DNA of 64,000 bases from Apoderus coryli (lineage: Eukaryota > Arthropoda > Insecta > Coleoptera > Attelabidae): assembly GCA_911728435.2 (NCBI GenBank), contig OU452205.1:7694260-7758259 (forward strand), in the 5' to 3' direction. The notes beneath the pieces are model-generated. The model had not been told where the DNA came from. It did not search any database and worked only from the letters and a program-made list of their open reading frames with translations. The first letter of the stretch is position 1. Each line of letters opens with the position of its first letter. The position numbers were made by a program, and so were the translations under genes. Positions 54,616-63,693 of the stretch are shown in pieces.

Positions 54616-55577
54616 ACTATTTTGCTACTGCAGAAGACTTCCAACCACCATATCCTTTAAGAGACATCAAATCACCACCAGCATCTACAAGCATTTTGGC
54701 CGAAGATCTTCTGAGGCAGTGTCCAGTATACGTTTCAGGTTGAGGCAATTTCAGATACGCCGCGATATCTTTTGGGATGCGTCCTATTTTATTAATCCCT
54801 ATTAGTTGTTTATGACAAGTGCCTTTTTGGTATCGCAAAAAAAATTGGGTAATCGTTTGTTCCTTAATTTTGTCACGGATTTCAATCTATTTCTTACATA
54901 AGTTGTAAAAATTTCCCGAGACAATAAATGATCTAAAAATTTTTGTTTTCGTATCAGGAATTTTGAAGAATAATGTATTTCCTGTATCCTCTATGTCGGA
55001 TATTTTTATATTCTTTAATTCTTGTTTGCGACAAGCTCCACAGATTCCACAAATTAAAACTACCTAAAATTAAGAAAGTAGTTATTAAGTATTTTCCTTT
55101 GCTGTAATCCACAAAGCAAACATACCTAGAATAAGTATTGAAAAAATATGTGGCAGTTACCTTCGTTAATAAACAATCATTATCAGGAGCATTAAGAATA
55201 AAATTCTTAATCTCGTCAGGTTGTAAAATTTTGGGCTTTTTTCCTTTATAGCCATCTGACTGCCTTTTCAAGTATGCTTTTAATTTCGGATAATTGGCGA
55301 TGTTAGTATCATCTCTTATATTCAGCACACTTCTTAACATAGAATATACAGACCATAAAGATGATGGTTTAAGTTTCTTAGAAATATTTCCAAAATATGT
55401 CAGCAGCACATTTTCCGAAAAAGAATTGACATTATTCTCCATGCGCCATGCCATAAAATCCGCATAAGCTTTCTCATAGCGCGTTTTGGATTTCTCCGGA
55501 AGAATTCCATTGACGGCTTTTTCGGCTTCTAATATAAGATTCGCTGGAGTGCACTCAAATTCAGAATCAGAATCCAT
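54616..55577 (-). pseudogene. Tyrosine recombinase (Crypton-like), one intron, inactivated
   Basis: Start at 55577 (MDSDSEFE; an in-frame ATG 33 nt upstream also exists). Exon 1 to 55161 holds the core-binding domain (KSKTRYEKAYADFMAWR, LWSVYSMLRSVL, LKAYLKRQSDGYKGKKPK, PDEIKNFI). Intron 55160-55064 (97 nt, GT-AG). Exon 2 holds the catalytic domain: ICGACRKQEL (Arg I), PDTKTKI (Lys), GINKIGRIP, YTGHCLRRSSA (His-x-x-Arg) and GGWKSSAVA. Two defects are visible: a TAG in the middle of exon 2 after YNLCKK, and a TAG right after SSAVAK, which removes the nucleophilic tyrosine expected a few residues later. Related full-length proteins are abundant in insects. Confidence 0.85.
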
Positions 55578-55699
55578 TTCAGAATTAAAATTGAAGCAGA
55601 AGTACTTCACACAGAAGAAAAGGTAATTATGACATTTGAATATTTGAATTTATTTGACATTTGTGTTTGACATAATTCCATAATAAAAAATAAAAATCC

Positions 55700-55757
55700 C
55701 CAAAGTGTTATGTAATATTCATTACGTAACACTTTGGTGATCATTACGTAACACTTA
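55700..55757. repeat. Palindromic array upstream of the recombinase gene
   Basis: CCAAAGTGTTATGTAAT (55700-55716) and ATTACGTAACACTTTGG (55721-55737) form 17-bp arms with one mismatch around ATTC. A third copy, ATTACGTAACACTTA, follows at 55743-55757. Inverted short arms around a small spacer look like tyrosine-recombinase binding sites. Confidence 0.75.
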
Positions 55758-55834
55758 TGTAAGATTGAATTTACATGTCGCGTTAACAGTTTTGCAATCG
55801 ACGCGACAGCTTAACAAAACAGGAGTAGAAAAAG

Positions 55835-56740
55835 TTACATTTCCACACTGTTTTTAAGATTGTTATAACTAATATAAAGTTTTTGTTCGAAAAAGTACTA
55901 CTTTCTGCACTTGTTAGATGTATGAACTATTCTGACTTTGATAGAAAATACAGAGTATCGCATTTGAAAAATAAGAGAAACCTATTACTCTTGGTTTTGA
56001 TTCAAGAGATTTTGCAATATTTAAAAAAGTCATAATATTTCAAGCTTGGTCGAATGTAAAAAGGTAATTACTTTATATAATTTAAATTTATTACGCATCA
56101 CATTTGGTCTAACTTGTTGACTACTGATAACAACGTATATGTTTCAATGATTGCTTCTCCTTAATAACTTAGTCCATAGTACATGGTGTCTCATACTGGA
56201 CGCGTTCCTATAAGAACACCCTTTATTTGAAGAGATAGAAAAAATTAACTAAAGGTGTCTGGAGCTGAAATTTCATCCGAAAACCACTGGCGTAAACAAA
56301 AATTTCGTTTGGGTTATAGGACACCCATAGCTTTTTTTTAGTAATAAAGATGAACAATTTTGGTAAGAACTTTATTTAGGCAGTTCTTTCCGTCGAATGT
56401 ATTGCTAAAGGGCGTTTAGATTTTTGTGCACCACACCAAACTCATTTCTTTGTATACTAGACCTCCCTATATATTATGAGATTTAAAAAGCTCGAAAATT
56501 TTTCTAAATTTTGATGTAACTTGCCATGTTTATCTTACAAACCAGTAGCAACAATACGATTTAAAAATTAAAGTATTTTGTTTATACAGAAATCAAGATT
56601 GCGATGACTAATAAAATAATGCCAACATGTTCTGAGTTGGTGCAGTCTGTGGAAAGCCTCCAAGAGAGTTTCAGGTGGAAATTTCAGACGAGAAATGTGT
56701 TCAGGAGGTCGCAATATAGCATATTCTTATATTATTCTTA
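55835..56740. other. Non-coding stretch, nothing recognised
   Basis: AT-rich with no supported ORF, repeat partner or exon. Confidence 0.4.
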
Positions 56741-56748
56741 TTTTCTCA

Positions 56749-57835
56749 TCAGAACTGGGAAACTTTCCAGTTAAGTGTGATAGTCGTTCCTCTATTGGTA
56801 CAATTTGCGTACAGCTGTATGTATAGTAGCTGGTTTGATGGCTTAAATAGCCGGTTTATAGAATTACGAATTTTTGTTATTGTTTGTAGAGCTGAACGTT
56901 CGGCAATTTTGAGATTGTACATTGACCCTCGGCGACAGTTGTGGTGAAGTGGATGGCCATATTCTAGATGTGGTCTGCAAATCATCAGCATCGTTAATGC
57001 TTCAACAAGCTTCCAACCATTTGTGTTGTCGAAACTGTTTAATAATTTCTTGTATGTTTTTATTATATTTGTTGATGTGCGTTTTGAAGATTGGATTTTG
57101 CTTGTCAGATATTCGCGATATATTTTGCGTTTATTTTTAGTTAACTTAATAATGTAAGGCGGGAAATCGTGTGTGAAATACTTGTGACTTCTAATAGGTG
57201 TACACTTCCGCATGGAAGTTAGTAATTACGTCTTCTGTAATGGCAGAATATCTAGGTTGAGGGCCAAGATATGATTGTTGAGTATGTCGAAATCACATTT
57301 TCCATAAAGAAACTTACCAATTGGTGGACTAATTGACGGGGTTACAATATTTAGACTAAACTTAATGGCTAGATGATCTCAACCGATATCCGGTAAAAGC
57401 TCGACATTCAGAATATCGTTGCATAAATTAGTTGAACAAAGCATAACATCGGGTGTTGAGGCCGGATTGTTGGGCAGGCATAAGGAAAGTAGGTTCTGTA
57501 TGAATTCTCTTTATGTGGAAAGCTGACTCGAAACTAGAAATTTGCCGTGCTTTGGTATTATTTATATTGAAGTCACCGATTAATAAGATATACTTGAAAC
57601 AGGTCGCTGCAGCAAATATAGTTTTCTCAATTCTAGAACGCGGGTGAATATATATAAGAAAGATGTGCAAGTAATCGTCTAGGAATGACAATTTGCAATT
57701 TGCGTTTACTTGATGAGAATTTGGAAGCACGCTGTCTATATCAAAATTGATTTCCCGAACAAATCCAATATAAAGAAATGTTTTTAAGAATGAAGAGGCC
57801 AAATAAATTTTGATGCGTTTTTTAAACCACGACAA
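56749..57835 (-). pseudogene. Non-LTR retrotransposon relic: endonuclease and reverse-transcriptase end
   Basis: Minus strand. 57835 to about 57300: APE-type endonuclease (IFLIYIHPRSRIEKTI, ILLIGDFNIN, HTEPTF, then IG-stop-DHLAIKF, where the stop replaces Ser of the SDH motif). 57213 onward: linker (DFPPYIIKLTKNKRKIYREY) joined to a far C-terminal segment (CRPHLEYGHPLHHNCRRGS, KIAERSALQTITKIR). The whole reverse-transcriptase core is deleted between them. Jockey/I-type by layout. Non-functional. Confidence 0.7.
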
Positions 57836-58240
57836 AACAATAATGTTGCTAGTGTGTGCTAGCTAGCAAACGGTCAGAGATATCAAAATTCTGTTTTTTG
57901 ATAATATGATACATGTTTCGTTAGTCTACACCCCCAACATCATCATATAAGATAAAGTGTGGTGCAAAAAACAAGTATTCCTATCGATTAGCAAGCAACT
58001 TCAAAGGGATTTCGCCGGCCTTGGTTTCTAGTCTTCTCTGTGATGTCACCAGAACAGAAGTGAAAAATACTCTTCTATGACATCTGCTCAATTATATCGT
58101 ACATTTATTAAGGTATAGGAGAACTAATATATAAATAAAGCAAAACAACATTTAGCTAATTTAATTTATTATTTTCCAACTCTAATATTTATATAACTGC
58201 TGGTAATGCAGGCAGGCTATAACCCGACTTTTGAATTGCT
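57836..58240. other. Intergenic stretch downstream of gene E
   Basis: Nothing recognised except the AATAAA of gene E at 58245-58240. Confidence 0.4.
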
Positions 58241-58265
58241 TTATTAAAAAATACGTTCCACATAT

Positions 58266-60229
58266 CTAACCAATTTGTGAATAATTTGGTGAAGCACCGT
58301 TCGAAACCACATTAATTCCAAAACCAGTATTATTTCCAAACTGAGCAGGTTTTAGAAGCGGTGCTAGAAATAAAATGAAATATTAAAAAACTATCATAGT
58401 GCTAAACTGATGTATGTGAGTGCCAATTAGTTTGGAGAAATTGCAGATGGTCCTGAAACTTAAAATGCTCGATTCAACTGCTTAAATCGAGATATGCATT
58501 TTTTTTAACTGTTGCTGCTAATAATAAAAGAAGTAGTCATCGAATATTAACTATAAACAAGAAGGTCCACTTGACGCTGAAAACGGCATCGATTCGTCGC
58601 ATTCCCAGCTGGTTTCTGGTCTCGCTACTATATATACTACATCTATATATAGTATAAGATACTATACTATAACTATAAGCACGGCGAATTGCTTTGTACC
58701 CATGTACGTCAGACGTGCCGCCACGATAAGAACTAACTGTTCCTTCTTAAACTGTGAAGTAATGACTTTTTAATACATATGTATACCCGCTAAATTCCAA
58801 ATTTTTATCTTTTTGATTTATTCAATAGCAATTTTCCGTAAGGATCAAGTAGTAATACTGTAATGGAACCACATGCATTTACATTCAAACCTGTTTGGTG
58901 CCAACTTTCTTCAAAATTATTTTTTTAAACGGTACAAGATAAGTTTAACAGAATATAAAAGAACTCCTTAATTTCTAAAAATTTGGCAACACTGCAATTT
59001 CGAAAGCTCTATGCACACAACCCCAATTTCAAATTGCTATGACTTTTCAATCTCCAGAAACTTCTAATCGGCCACCTTATTTGGTGGACGCTGCATAATA
59101 TACATAAATCTAATACCCTGTTTCCAGTATTTAAATTGATTTTAAGTAAAATGATTCAAGAACATTTTCACAAATCTGTAATATTGAATATATTATATAA
59201 AAAAAAAATAGCAGAGAGGAGCCAAATTTATCTAACATCTGTACCTAATGTTTCTCATCAAATTCAGGCTTTAGACAGTATAGTAATATTTTCAGCCATG
59301 TTTCCAACAAATTATAGGCTACTATATTTTTATTGCTATAAATATAAACTGAATAAGTAACATTGATGATTATTGATGAGGTTTTTTTCTTCGAATCAAA
59401 TAATGTTGGGTGTTTCTTATTAATCAACATATTATACATCAGTATAGTAATATTTTTGTTCTTGCAAATGTAGTTAAAATCAACCTCAGTAGTTAATCCT
59501 TTTTTTTATTCCACATACAACTTTTCCTGATAATAATAATAATCTTTATTATTGCTGCCCAATTACAATTATGGAATATGTTCCTGGAGAGTGCAATAAT
59601 AAATAAAACATTTATACTCACTTGTTTCTGATTCATATTTTTTGCTTTGACTAAATGTTTCACTGTTCTCGGCTGATATCGATGAAGGGGCCGGATTTGG
59701 CAAATTTACATCTACCCAAACCGCTGAAAATATAAAATTTCAGTTTTTATAGAGCTAGTATTAAAGTAAAACACTACGAATATTATTTGTGATAGTTTTA
59801 CAAAACTTTTATCCACCCTCTGTAATGCAACCTTTTCAAATTCTTATTAAATATAATAGACTTTCTCTGTGAAACACTTTATATCTTCATCATATGACCG
59901 AATCGTCAATCCACGAGTTGTGCTCGGACAATGTGTGGCAGACTCTATATTATATAATTGTGTTGTGAAATTCCTATGATACGATTCTCTACATATAGGT
60001 ACTATTTTTTTAAACATAAGAGACAACTAACATTAATTATTAATCCTTATATTTAATAATAATAATCGTATTTATTGTTGCAAAAAAAAAATAAAGTTAA
60101 CAAGATTAGCAATGTACTTATGGCTATTTATTTATAAAATTTAAATGCCTTACACTCTTGGGCAGGCACCAAAGCAGCTGATGCTAACATAACCCCAATT
60201 ATTAACACGACAATTGAGAAATAATTCAT
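58266..60229 (-). CDS. Small secreted protein E, 91 aa, three exons
   Basis: Exons 60229-60154, 59723-59622 (102 nt) and 58363-58266; introns GT-AG (second donor GTGAGT), both phase 1. Exon 1 is a signal peptide (MNYFSIVVLIIGVMLASAA, cut near residue 18-20). Exon 2 is polar (VDVNLPNPAPSS, SETFSQSKKYES). Exon 3 ends with FGNNTGFGINVVSNGASP and a TAG. The Gly-Asn-rich C terminus recalls the other members of the cluster but is more diverged. AATAAA follows 21 nt after the stop. TATA is at 60285-60277. Intron 1 and intron 2 contain a dispersed repeat and a retroelement tail. Function unknown. Confidence 0.82.
58545..58735 (+). repeat. Dispersed repeat, copy 2 (partner 30595-30790)
   Basis: Same block order as copy 1. 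It lies in intron 2 of gene E. Confidence 0.75.
59524..59600 (-). repeat. Non-LTR 3' tail fragment
   Basis: On minus: ATTGTAATTGGGCAGCAATA, ATAAAG and (ATT)n, like the 3' end of common insect non-LTR elements. It is a very short 5'-truncated copy in intron 2 of gene E, next to exon 2. Confidence 0.45.
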
Positions 60230-60276
60230 GCTGACGGAAATTAGTGAAATAATTCTTACTTAATTTGTAATTAGTC

Positions 60277-60285
60277 ATTATATAT
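60277..60285 (-). promoter_or_regulatory. TATA box of gene E
   Basis: TATATAATG on minus, about 50 nt upstream of the ATG at 60229. Confidence 0.55.
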
Positions 60286-60289
60286 CTAA

Positions 60290-60940
60290 AAGGTATAGAA
60301 CATAGGTACGTGACAAAATGCTTTTACAAAGATAAAATATTAGTTTAAAATATTTTAAATTATAATATATTAGAATACTAATACTAACAACAAAAGATTT
60401 AAATATTCAAACGATAACCTTAGTTATTATGGTAATTACATATTTTTTCTTTTAATTAGTTGTTATACAAAATTTAAAATATCTTTTGAAAGCGGAAATT
60501 TTTGAGAAAGACAGGGAACTACAAAATAATATCAGTTTGTGTTATAAACTATATGCGAAAAATGATCTGTTACGATACAGGGTGTCAAAATGTTTATAAA
60601 AAATTCCGAATTTACTCAACTCAAATTTCAATGTGTCGTAGTAGGCCATGAAACAAAAATACTACTACTGTCAGTGTTATTCATTTTATTATGACAGTTA
60701 ATTGAATTGTATCAGGTAATTTAATTTCGAGTTATTGTTAACATTGGTATTATTAGTTTCTTTTTCAATTTCAGAGAATTTTATAAACGTATATTAGCAA
60801 AAATTTTTAAACTCTATTGTGTTTGTAAACGTGCAGTCCTGTGAAATATATATGTATTTTTATTGTAAAAAAAGAAAAATATTTTATAAAATGTAATTTA
60901 TATTGTGAATTTTAATAACAAACTGTAAAAAAAAAATAGA
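60290..60940. other. Non-coding stretch, one CAGGGTGTC terminus
   Basis: TACAGGGTGTCAAAATG at 60577-60593 is a mariner-type end. No gene recognised. Confidence 0.4.
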
Positions 60941-60942
60941 AT

Positions 60943-60980
60943 GACCCGAAGAGGGCGATAAACCATCGCCGAAAAGTAGT
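60943..60980 (+). ncRNA. Hammerhead relic upstream of a Penelope-like fragment
   Basis: CCCGAAGA (60945-60952), stem II GGCGAT/ATCGCC (60954-60959 with 60965-60970, perfect), GAAAA. Two core positions differ from CTGATGA. The perfect stem II and the position 190 nt before a Penelope-type frame suggest a terminal ribozyme remnant. Confidence 0.45.
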
Positions 60981-61166
60981 CAATAAAGTTAGACAACCGA
61001 AATGTAACTTTTCGCTAAAAATGAAAAAAAAATTATATTCAAGAACCTGAAACCCATAGAAAAAAAAAAAGTAAGTATTAATCTGAAAAATGCTTTTTCC
61101 TAACAACGAATATGCAGATATTCAATTTCGCCACGGATTTTGTATTGGTAAACGCGATCCAAATAA

Positions 61167-61850
61167 ATGAGTTCCAGATCCTCGCGCGTTTTTATCAGAA
61201 CACATCAGAAGTTTCTGCATACTTCTACATACGAACTCGCTAACAGAGATCCGACGGTATACCAAAACAAACATAAAGTAAGAAACTGGGAAGATAAGGG
61301 GTATATATCTCCAACCACCGCTACAAAATTAAAAATACATAACGGGTTTCCACCGAAACTATACATAGCCTACCAAAGCTACACAAACAAAAACGTACCA
61401 GTGAGACCAATAGTATCTTGCACCCAAGCCCCAACAAACCCGCTCTCTGATTTCTTAAAGTCTATATCAAAAAATATTATAAATAAAAAGGAAAATTATG
61501 TAAAAGATTCTTTCGATTTCAAAAACAGACTAAACAACATAACAGTCCCAAAAGACCATTCACTAATATCATTAGATGTTGTCTCTTTATACACTAACAT
61601 ACCTACCATAAATCAGGTAGCATGACAAATAATTGATAAGAAATGCTCCGAAATAAATAAATCTAAAAATATCCCTCTAAATAATTTTAAAGAAGCAGTA
61701 AAATTCACTCCTATTTTCATTTCCAAAATAAAATTTACAAACAAATTAATGGCGTGGCCATGGGCACATCAATCTCAAGTGTAGTAGCTCAAATCATGGT
61801 CAAATTCATGGTATCAGTTCTAAAATTTAGGACTTATTAATAAACAACAT
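61167..61850 (+). pseudogene. Penelope-like reverse transcriptase fragment (plus)
   Basis: Frame 61167-61622: PPKLYIAYQSYTNKNVPVRP, IVSCTQAPTNPLSDFLKSI, NNITVPKDHSLISLDVVSLY, NIPTINQ, the fingers and palm start (catalytic Asp in LDVVSLYTN) of Penelope-like reverse transcriptase. It continues after a stop with NIPLNNFKEAVKF and, in another frame, GVAMGTSISSVVAQIMV. The rest of the palm and the endonuclease are missing. Confidence 0.8.
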
Positions 61851-61869
61851 CTCAGACAATGATTTTTTT

Positions 61870-62720
61870 TGGTAATTAACCTCACGATCAAGGATTTTAA
61901 CGTTGTTAACGTCAAAATCATGGCGTGTCTCAAAGTTGTGTGTTGCAAGCGCTGTCTTTGAAATAGACTCCATCTAACCAGGATGACTATCATTTCCATG
62001 TTGTTTCAATCTTAAAGACAATTTATTTTTTGGCATGCCAACATAAACATTATCACACGGTATCAAATAAACCACTTCAGATGTATTTTTTAGTGCTGTC
62101 TTATCTTTCAAGTCAGTGAAAAGGTGTTGTAATTTGCTCTTTGAGTATAATATTAGTTTGGGGAGTCTCTAGACATTTAATAAGTCTCTTACTAAGACCT
62201 TGTGGAATCTTTAGATACTTTTTTTCCCTAACATCAGAAACTGTCACTCTTGGGCCCTGTGGATGTATAGAATTGAACAAAATATTGTTGATAATATTCT
62301 TAGGATAGGTTATTATGTAACCCAATCTTTCTAAGCATATCAAAATTTTTTTAATGAAAATGGATTGTTAGGTTTATGGGTTTTGAGTAACTCATATATC
62401 TTGGGAGATATTGAATTTTTTGATATTAACTGCTTATAAGTTGTTTCCCATATAGAGCACCCATCATACAATTTCTTTAACAGTTTATTGAGTTTGTTCT
62501 CGTAATTAGTCGTAATGTCTTTAGGTAACAGTGAGTAGGTCTTATTATGATTAACCAAGGTAAACATCTTTTCAAAATACTCCTTTCTATCCATAATTAC
62601 AGTGGAGGTCCCTTTGTCGGACCACACAACGATGCTGTCATTATTGGATTTTAGGATTTTTTTTGCCATAACATATGACTGTGAGAATATGTTCTTTTTC
62701 CTTTTAAAATTAGTGATTAT
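61870..62720 (-). pseudogene. Penelope-like element with internal deletion (minus)
   Basis: From 62669 on minus: SIVVWSDKGTSTVIMDRKEY, YSLLPKDITTNYENKLNKLL, PKIYELLKTHKPNNP, the N-terminal part of the reverse transcriptase. The catalytic core is deleted. A C-terminal block (62343-62113) and a GIY-YIG-like region follow (VVYLIPCDN, VYVGMPKNKLSLRLKQHGND, THNFETRHDFDVNNVKILDR; about 62075-61880). It is tail to tail with the plus-strand fragment. Confidence 0.8.
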
Positions 62721-62811
62721 ATTTAGTACACTTGGAACGATATTTTTATGTATTTGTTATTTTAATGACTAAATAAGGTAATTAGTTGTAGTTTTATATT
62801 TGTTTGTATAG

Positions 62812-62862
62812 GCCCTGAAGAAGTGTACGTACAGTAAACGAAACGTTGGCTGAAATTTAGAT
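62812..62862 (+). ncRNA. Hammerhead relic near Penelope-like copies
   Basis: CCCTGAAGAAG (core U7 changed), GTGTACGTACAG spacer, CGAAACGTTGGCTG. It keeps the second core segment GAAAC and the neighbourhood typical of Penelope-type termini, but not a convincing stem II. Confidence 0.4.
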
Positions 62863-62997
62863 TGTTTATTATTTGTCCAATAACGACACTTCCTGTTATC
62901 CCTTAGTTTTAATAATATTAACAAATTTGGAATTTTGTTTAATTATCTACTAACCTAAAAAGCTCGTTCAATAAAACACGACTTAATTCCAGAGTCG

Positions 62998-63072
62998 GTC
63001 AACCACTATACTTTCACCAGACGGCCGTTTCATTGATCCACGACTCATCAGGGGTGACCGTAAGTAGTTGAC
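62998..63072 (-). ncRNA. Hammerhead ribozyme, copy C, diverged
   Basis: On minus: outer stem I GTCAACTAC/GTGGTTGAC (63072-63064 with 63006-62998), inner stem I CACCC/TGGTG (4 of 5), CTGATGA (63051-63045), stem II GTCG...CAAT (weakened), GAAAC (63031-63027), stem III AC-GGCC-GU, triplet GTC (63022-63020). The outer stem differs from copy B at several positions on both strands yet pairs over nine positions. Core intact; stem II damage may reduce activity. Confidence 0.8.
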
Positions 63073-63376
63073 TGCCAAAGTCTCTAAATATTATACTCTT
63101 TCGTGTATACTCCATATGGTAGAGAGATATAAAAGCTGCTTTTACAAGTTAAAAAAATGGACCTATCGGGATTTGTAATTCTCGAATTTAAAAAAGTAAA
63201 ATGTTTTGAAAAAGAAAATAATGAATTCAGCATTCGTTAGGAATATGGAAGTCAAGAGAAACAAACCATGCAATCAGCTCTGTTTCAGTGACATATCTGT
63301 ACGACTTTCATTAGAAATTTTCTGCCGGTATTCTTGTAACTTTAAATGTGCATATTAGTATATTATAGTGTTTCAA

Positions 63377-63377
<1 letters not shown>
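63073..63377. other. Non-coding stretch, nothing recognised
   Basis: No ORF or repeat partner was supported between the hammerhead copy C and the AAT microsatellite. Confidence 0.4.
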
Positions 63378-63419
<42 letters not shown>

Positions 63420-63420
63420 T
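63378..63420. repeat. (AAT)n microsatellite
   Basis: About 14 perfect AAT units. It directly precedes the 5' region of a retroelement-like ORF and could be the 3' tail of an upstream element or the target of this insertion. Confidence 0.95.
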
Positions 63421-63582
63421 AATGTCTGGCCGGAAAAGGTACTGCAGCCAACAGTATACTTACCGCTACAGTAACGACGTAGACTGTACAGCCAGGGACG
63501 CAATGTCTGACCGGTTGGGGCATACCCACCGCTACCGTAATGCGTAAACGGTACAGTCAGTACGTCCAGCTGTCCAGCTGTC
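63421..63582 (+). repeat. 81-bp tandem repeat in the 5' leader of the next ORF
   Basis: AATGTCTGGCCGG (63421) and AATGTCTGACCGG (63502) start two diverged units, each continuing with ATAC(T/C)(T/C)ACCGCTAC(A/C)GTAA and GTACAG(C/T)CAG. GC-rich compared with the window; tandem leader repeats are common in non-LTR 5' UTRs. Confidence 0.75.
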
Positions 63583-63693
63583 CCAATACCCACCTAGTAT
63601 CCTACTCCTAGTGTCCTTTGCACTACCAAACACCTTTCCCTAACCCCAATTGGCTGGCGGTAGCCATAAAACGCACACCATTTTCTATGAAAG

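Larger units (their letters stand above)
54550..55834 (-). mobile_element. Tyrosine-recombinase mobile element, 1285 bp
   Basis: Ends CTTTTTCTAC (54550) and GTAGAAAAAG (55825-55834) enclose one tyrosine-recombinase gene. The right end reads inward CTTTTTCTACTCCTGTTTT, nearly the MITE terminus CTTTTTCTACGACTGTTTT. A three-fold palindromic array (55700-55757) lies between the gene start and the right end. Crypton-type elements have tyrosine recombinases but usually lack inverted termini, so this layout is unusual. Confidence 0.65.
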
